A stretch of DNA of 34,145 nt. Origin: Gammaproteobacteria bacterium (GTDB lineage: Bacteria; Pseudomonadota; Gammaproteobacteria; Pseudomonadales; Azotimanducaceae). Both the position numbers and the translations under genes were made by a program. Positions 30,080 through 34,145 of the stretch are shown here, piece after piece; position 1 is the stretch's first letter, and each line of letters opens with the position of its first letter. The stretch is taken from positions 1 through 34,145 of the forward strand of contig SMWF01000002.1 in NCBI GenBank assembly GCA_004357385.1, written 5' to 3'. The notes under the pieces are model-generated. The model searched no databases and was not told the DNA's origin. It saw only the letters and a program-made list of their open reading frames with translations.

Positions 30080-33000
30080 ATGATGCAACAACTGCACAAA
30101 CACCTGGCAGACGCACAGCGCGTGCTTCGTGGTCTGCCGATACCTGCAGAGTTACACGCCGACTATCTGGCTAATGAACGCGTCCTGATCCAGGACCTGC
30201 TGGACGAGTTGCAACAGCATGCACTCGAGACGACCGATGTGCAGCGTCTGGCCGAAAAACTCGCCGAGGAGACGCGCAACCGCGGCCGTCAACGGACCGG
30301 CATCGATACGTTCCTGAACGAATATTCGCTGAGCTCCGACGAGGGCATCGTGCTGATGTGCCTCGCCGAAGCGCTGATTCGAATTCCGGACGACGCCACC
30401 GCACTCCGGCTGGTCCAGGATCGGCTCGACGACGGAGACTGGCAAACCCACGTCGGTCAAAGCGGGTCGATGCTGGTCAACGCGTCAACCTGGGGACTGC
30501 TGTTGACCGGGCGCCTGTTCCGCACCACGGACGCGGCATCGTTCTTCAGCGGCATCACGCGAGTCGCCACGCGCCTCGGCAAGGAAATCGCGCTGAGGGC
30601 AATTCGCCAGGCAATGAGTATCGTCGGCCAGCAATTCGTCATCAGCGAAACCATCACCGAGACCTTGCGGACGGTCGGTCCCTACCAACCGGTCGCCAAC
30701 GGCCAGGGGGAGACGCGCTACTCCTTCGACATGCTCGGCGAAGCCGCGCTTTCGGAGGACGACGCCGCCCGCTACCTGCAAAGCTACCAGGACGCCATCG
30801 AGGCGCTCGGTTCGCACTATTCCGAAGCGCCGACCGGCATCGCCGCAATCTCCATCAAGCTGTCGGCGTTGCACCCCCGATTCGAGCCGCGCCACGTCGA
30901 CGCGCTGCGAGGGGTACTCGTGGAGCAAATTCGGCACTTGCTCGAGGCGGCGCGCGACCTTGACATTCAGGTCACCGTCGATGCCGAAGAAGCCTACCGA
31001 CATCACCTGACCCTGAGCGTGTTCCACGATCTCTACATCAGTCCACAACTACGCGGTTGGGACGGCCTTGGGCTTGCCGTTCAGGCGTACCAGAAACGTG
31101 CGCCCGCCACCTTGCGTTGGATTGCCGATCTGGCCCGGCGCGAACGACGCAGCATCCCCGTCCGGCTCGTCAAAGGGGCCTACTGGGACACCGAAGTGAA
31201 GCGCGCCCAGGAGCTCGGGCTATCGGACTACCCGGTGTTCGTTCGCAAGCAGGCGACGGACGTCGCCTACCTCGCCTGCGCCCATCGAATACTGCAAAGC
31301 GGCGGCGCACTGTACGGCCAGTTCGCGACTCACAACGCCCATACACTCGCCTCCGTAGTCGAGTTTGCGCGGTACCACGACAACCAGCAGTTCGAAGTGC
31401 AACGCCTGTTCGGCATGGGAGAGGTGCTGTGCGAAGTCCTGCGCGATCTTCACCCTGGAGTTCCACAACGGATCTACGCGCCGGTGGGTCCCTATCGAGA
31501 GCTGCTCCCCTACCTGATGCGTCGATTGCTTGAAAACGGCGCCAACTCCTCGTTCGTACACCACCTGAACGACGACCGCATGCCCATTTACGAGCTGATT
31601 CGCGACCCGGCCGAGGAACTGGAGGACGGTCGCTACGTGAGTGCCGATGTCTACCCGCCCGCCACACTCTATGGCCCGGGCCGCGTCAATTCTTCGGGGA
31701 TCAATCTCGACGATCCGGCGACGCTCTGCCACGTATTCGAGGAGCTCGCAGTCAAGCTCCCGGCGCATCAGGAAATTCGATCGCTGATCTGCAATGCCAA
31801 CAGCGACAGCGACGCGCCGCCCCGGCCGATCGTCAACCCCGCCGATACCGACCACATGCTGGGCCAGGTTCGCTTTGCCGGCCCCGACACCGTGGACTTG
31901 GCGCTGACCACCGCAACCGACGCCTTCGACACCTGGCGCCGGGTGGACGTGGGCGCCCGCGCAGGCATGCTGGATCGGTTGGCCAACGCCCTCGAACAGG
32001 AGCGCAGCGTACTGCTGAGCCTGCTGATGTGCGAATCCGGCAAGACCCTGGCTGCCGCCCACGCGGAAATTCGCGAGGCCGTCGATTTCTGCCGCTACTA
32101 CGCACTCCTGGCCCGCGAGCAGTTGGGCACGCCCATTCAGTTGCCCGGACCCACCGGGGAGCAGAACACGCTGCACTACGAACCCCGGGGCCCGTTCCTG
32201 TGCATCGCCCCCTGGAACTTTCCCCTCGCCATCTTCACCGGACAGCTGGCCGCAGCGCTGGTCACCGGCAATACGGTTATCGCAAAGCCTTCGGAGCTTA
32301 CCGGTATGATCGCCAGCCGCTTGGTTCAACTTGCCCATCAGGTAGGTTTCCCGGAACCGGTCCTCAGCCTGCTCCTCGCCAACGGAGCCGACACCGTACC
32401 GCTGCTGACGGATTCGCGACTGGCCGGCGTATCGTTCACCGGCTCGACCGCGACCGCCCGGTTGATTCAACGTGCCCTGGCCGAGCGCAACAGTGGATTC
32501 ATTCCGCTGATCGCTGAAACCGGGGGCTTGAACGCAATGATCGTGGACAGTTCCGCGCAGCCCGAGCAGGTGGTGCGCGACGTCATCGAATCGGCGTTCG
32601 ACAGCGCCGGTCAGCGTTGCTCCGCACTGCGCGTGCTGTTCCTTCAGGAGGACATTGCAGATGCGATCCTCGACCCGTTGAAAGGTGCGATGGCCCTGCT
32701 CACGGTAGGGCATCCGGCGGCGCTCGACACCGACATCGGACCGGTGATCAGCGCCGCCCGAGCGACGGAACTGGAGGCCTATGTGAAGCAGTTCCCAAGC
32801 GGCGCGGTGACGCGCTCACCGGTCAGCGGCGCAGCGCACGGGCATTACGTCGCGCCTACCATGATCCAGCTGGACCATCTGGCGATGCCGGAGCGCGAGG
32901 TCTTTGGGCCCGTGCTGCACGTATGCCGGTATCCAGCGAACGCGCTGGACGAGGTCCTTGGATTGATTCGCGATAGCGGGTTTGCCCTGACGCTCGGCCT

Positions 33001-33253
33001 GCACAGTCGCATTCAGGGACGCGCGCAACACATTGGGGGCGCCGTTCCCGTGGGCAACTTCTACGTCAATCGAACCATCATCGGCGCAACCGTCGAGAGT
33101 CAACCCTTTGGCGGCTTCGGACTGTCAGGAATCGGCCCCAAGGCCGGTGGCCCGAACTATCTGAAAGCATTCTGCGCGGAGCGGACCCGGACCATCAACA
33201 CCGCGGCCGTTGGTGGCGACGCCCAGCTGCTTGGCGGACAAACGCGCGACTGA
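30080..33253 (+). CDS. putA: Bifunctional proline dehydrogenase / L-glutamate gamma-semialdehyde dehydrogenase
   Basis: 1057 residues. It oxidises proline to glutamate in two steps with substrate channelling. The N-terminal FAD-dependent proline dehydrogenase barrel has RLVKGAYWDTEVKRAQELGL (from R362) and YAPVGPYRELLPYLMRRLLE. The C-terminal NAD-dependent aldehyde dehydrogenase has APWNFPLAIFTGQ, general base E813 (AETGGLN) and nucleophile C847 (GQRCSAL), 34 residues apart as usual. There is no N-terminal ribbon-helix-helix domain, so it is not the self-repressing trifunctional PutA. Two ATGs lie together (30080 and 30083); AAGGAG is better spaced for the second. It is divergent from the TRAP operon, so a shared regulator between them is possible. 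Confidence 0.96.
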   Translation: MMQQLHKHLADAQRVLRGLPIPAELHADYLANERVLIQDLLDELQQHALETTDVQRLAEKLAEETRNRGRQRTGIDTFLNEYSLSSDEGIVLMCLAEALIRIPDDATALRLVQDRLDDGDWQTHVGQSGSMLVNASTWGLLLTGRLFRTTDAASFFSGITRVATRLGKEIALRAIRQAMSIVGQQFVISETITETLRTVGPYQPVANGQGETRYSFDMLGEAALSEDDAARYLQSYQDAIEALGSHYSEAPTGIAAISIKLSALHPRFEPRHVDALRGVLVEQIRHLLEAARDLDIQVTVDAEEAYRHHLTLSVFHDLYISPQLRGWDGLGLAVQAYQKRAPATLRWIADLARRERRSIPVRLVKGAYWDTEVKRAQELGLSDYPVFVRKQATDVAYLACAHRILQSGGALYGQFATHNAHTLASVVEFARYHDNQQFEVQRLFGMGEVLCEVLRDLHPGVPQRIYAPVGPYRELLPYLMRRLLENGANSSFVHHLNDDRMPIYELIRDPAEELEDGRYVSADVYPPATLYGPGRVNSSGINLDDPATLCHVFEELAVKLPAHQEIRSLICNANSDSDAPPRPIVNPADTDHMLGQVRFAGPDTVDLALTTATDAFDTWRRVDVGARAGMLDRLANALEQERSVLLSLLMCESGKTLAAAHAEIREAVDFCRYYALLAREQLGTPIQLPGPTGEQNTLHYEPRGPFLCIAPWNFPLAIFTGQLAAALVTGNTVIAKPSELTGMIASRLVQLAHQVGFPEPVLSLLLANGADTVPLLTDSRLAGVSFTGSTATARLIQRALAERNSGFIPLIAETGGLNAMIVDSSAQPEQVVRDVIESAFDSAGQRCSALRVLFLQEDIADAILDPLKGAMALLTVGHPAALDTDIGPVISAARATELEAYVKQFPSGAVTRSPVSGAAHGHYVAPTMIQLDHLAMPEREVFGPVLHVCRYPANALDEVLGLIRDSGFALTLGLHSRIQGRAQHIGGAVPVGNFYVNRTIIGATVESQPFGGFGLSGIGPKAGGPNYLKAFCAERTRTINTAAVGGDAQLLGGQTRD

Positions 33254-33256
33254 CGT

Positions 33257-33844
33257 TCAGCCGGCCTCGAGTGCCTCGATGGCGTTGAGGACCTCGGCCA
33301 TTGGCGGCCGCTGCCGATAGCCTGGAATCGCGAACTTCAGGCGCACGACCTGCTGCGAGTCGAAGTAGATGATCCCGGGATGTGGGATCCCATAACCCGC
33401 GTGCCCCGGCGCATACTCTTCGTTACGAATCCCGTAAGCGTTTACGTGCGCCACGTCCTGATCGGACAGCAGTGGGTACCTGATGTCGGAGGCTGACGCG
33501 AAGCTCATCTGCTGATCCACCGGGTCATGGGTGATCGCCGCGACGTTCACGCCCACCGCTGCGAACTTATCCTGCCACTGAGCCAGCTCGACCAGCTGGC
33601 GTTTGCAGAAGGGTCACCAATCCGTCGAGCGGCTGAAGAACAGCAGCAGCCCGTGTTCCCCGGTGAGATCCGCGAACTGGCGGCGTTCTCCTTCCTGATC
33701 CAGTGCGTCCAGCATGGGCAAAGGCGTACCGACGGCGGGACCCCATTGCTGCACATAGGCATCCTGCGCCTGAAGCCCGAACGACCATGCCCAGCAAACC
33801 AACACCAGCGCCAACGGCCGAAGCCAGGTCACACGATCAATCAA
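33257..33844 (-). CDS. Probable selenoprotein: exported peroxiredoxin/thioredoxin-fold protein with in-frame TGA (Sec77)
   Basis: 195 residues if the TGA at 33616-33614 is read as selenocysteine. The TTG start at 33844 has AAGGA nine bases upstream and begins 13 bp after the previous gene. Residues 1-27 are a signal peptide (LALVLVCWAWSFGLQAQ). An AhpC/TSA-like redoxin domain follows: VGTPLPMLDALDQEGER, LLLFFSRSTDW, then U77-PFC80-KRQLVEL. After the TGA the same frame continues with clear family sequence (AAITHDPVDQQMSFASASD, YPLLSDQDVAHVNAYGI, HPGIIYFD) to a stop at 33257. U77 sits where related proteins have the first Cys of CPFC and where peroxiredoxins have TxxC. A SECIS-like hairpin lies just downstream. 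The alternative is a nonsense mutation of a Cys codon; selenoprotein genes selA, selB, selC and selD are not in this window. Confidence 0.75.
33570..33610 (-). promoter_or_regulatory. Candidate bacterial SECIS element
   Basis: Perfect 7-bp stem GCCAGCT (33600-33594) with AGCTGGC (33588-33582) and apical loop GGTCG. The loop begins 20 nt after the TGA, within the spacing known for bacterial SECIS, and carries the GGUC seen in the E. coli fdhF loop bound by SelB. Below an internal loop, TTCTGC (33610-33605) can pair with GCAGGA (33575-33570), including one G-U. Caution: the stem overlaps common codons for QLVEL, so part of the pairing could arise by codon choice alone. Confidence 0.65.
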
Positions 33845-33857
33845 CGGGGATATTCCT

Positions 33858-34145
33858 TCAGGCGGCTCTGGCTTCGCGGTTCGCCACCAGGGCCACGAAA
33901 TCAATACCTTTCAGGCCGCGATGCAGCGTTGCCAGATATCGCTTCGGCACGTAGCGATAGCAGTTCGGATAGAGCTTCGCGGCACGTTCGAGGCAATAGC
34001 GCATCCGCAAGTCAACCAATGCCACTACCCTATTCTTCTGCTTATCCGACATATCGGCGTCCAACAGCGCGCCCCGCACGCTCATCAGGTCGCGGTGCGC
34101 GGCGAGCGATTCGTACAGCCGCTCCAGATAAAAACGAGTCTGCCC
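33858..34145 (-). CDS. Unknown protein, C-terminal part
   Basis: The frame is open to the right edge of the window, giving at least 95 residues ending at a TGA at 33858. The visible part is basic and helical, with RFYLERLYESLAAHRDLMS, KNRVVALVDLRMRYCLERAA and YRYVPKRYLATLHRGLKGI. An internal ATG at 34085 is possible as a start but the upstream in-frame sequence looks equally protein-like, so I treat the gene as continuing outside. No family is recognised. It is 13 bp upstream of the selenoprotein candidate and its stop region holds that gene's ribosome-binding site, which indicates an operon. Confidence 0.6.
   Translation of the reverse strand, partial: GQTRFYLERLYESLAAHRDLMSVRGALLDADMSDKQKNRVVALVDLRMRYCLERAAKLYPNCYRYVPKRYLATLHRGLKGIDFVALVANREARAA

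Noticed and set aside
31220-32713. 497-residue minus-strand open frame
   Set aside because: It lies wholly antisense to putA, which has intact catalytic motifs. Long antisense frames are common in GC-rich DNA and this one shows no domain.
33614-33616. Interpretation of the redoxin gene as a pseudogene with a nonsense mutation
   Set aside because: Not fully excluded, but placed second: the stop falls exactly on a redox Cys, it is TGA, nothing else in the gene is broken and a SECIS-like hairpin follows.

Overview
The window is about 34 kb of GC-rich (roughly 60% or more, by eye), densely coded chromosomal DNA. A glutaminyl-tRNA synthetase, a bifunctional PutA, a TRAP transporter with a TatT lipoprotein, acyl-CoA dehydrogenases and a long PAS/GGDEF/EAL protein together suggest a heterotrophic, probably aquatic gammaproteobacterium. 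No rRNA, tRNA, CRISPR array, phage gene or transposase gene is visible.

Layout. 1-900: the start of a winged-helix regulator and a split-barrel flavin/PLP-fold protein. 901-3653: a carotenoid oxygenase, and divergently a double-VOC exported protein coupled to a small lipoprotein. 3675-9901 (minus): a tightly overlapping catabolic operon of HMG-CoA-lyase-type enzyme, CaiB/BaiF CoA-transferase, threonine/serine dehydratase-type PLP enzyme, GMC oxidoreductase and POT peptide transporter. 9903-10172: a roughly 270-bp MITE-like inverted-repeat element that fills the gap between that operon and glnS. 11878-13404: a transglutaminase-like protein. 13436-17374: a promoter, a 13-residue leader ORF, a terminator with a competing antiterminator, then two translationally coupled half-transporters forming an asymmetric heterodimeric ABC exporter. 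17441-20909 (minus): a heteromeric acyl-CoA dehydrogenase pair, a DUF523-DUF1722 protein and a frameshifted small gene. 21042-22034: two small unknown genes. 22058-26108: YjbQ and, divergently, a membrane-anchored five-PAS GGDEF-EAL protein. 26128-29879 (minus): TatT, DctP, DctQ and DctM, with an 18-bp minisatellite at the dctQ/dctM junction. 30080-33253: putA. 33257-34145 (minus): an exported peroxiredoxin-like gene with an in-frame TGA, and the end of an unknown gene.

The most notable items follow. (1) The thioredoxin-fold gene at 33257-33844 reads through a TGA at the first position of a CxxC motif (U-P-F-C). A 7-bp perfect stem capped by GGTCG lies 20 nt downstream, as expected for a bacterial SECIS, so this is a probable selenoprotein that ordinary gene callers would split in two. 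(2) The region before the ABC exporter has the parts of ribosome-mediated transcription attenuation, recalling in layout the leader-controlled bmrCD multidrug exporter of Bacillus subtilis. (3) The MITE-like element folds on paper into a three-way junction with complementary loops and appears to supply the ribosome-binding site of the downstream gene.

All functions are inferred from reading the sequence. No database search or folding program was run.
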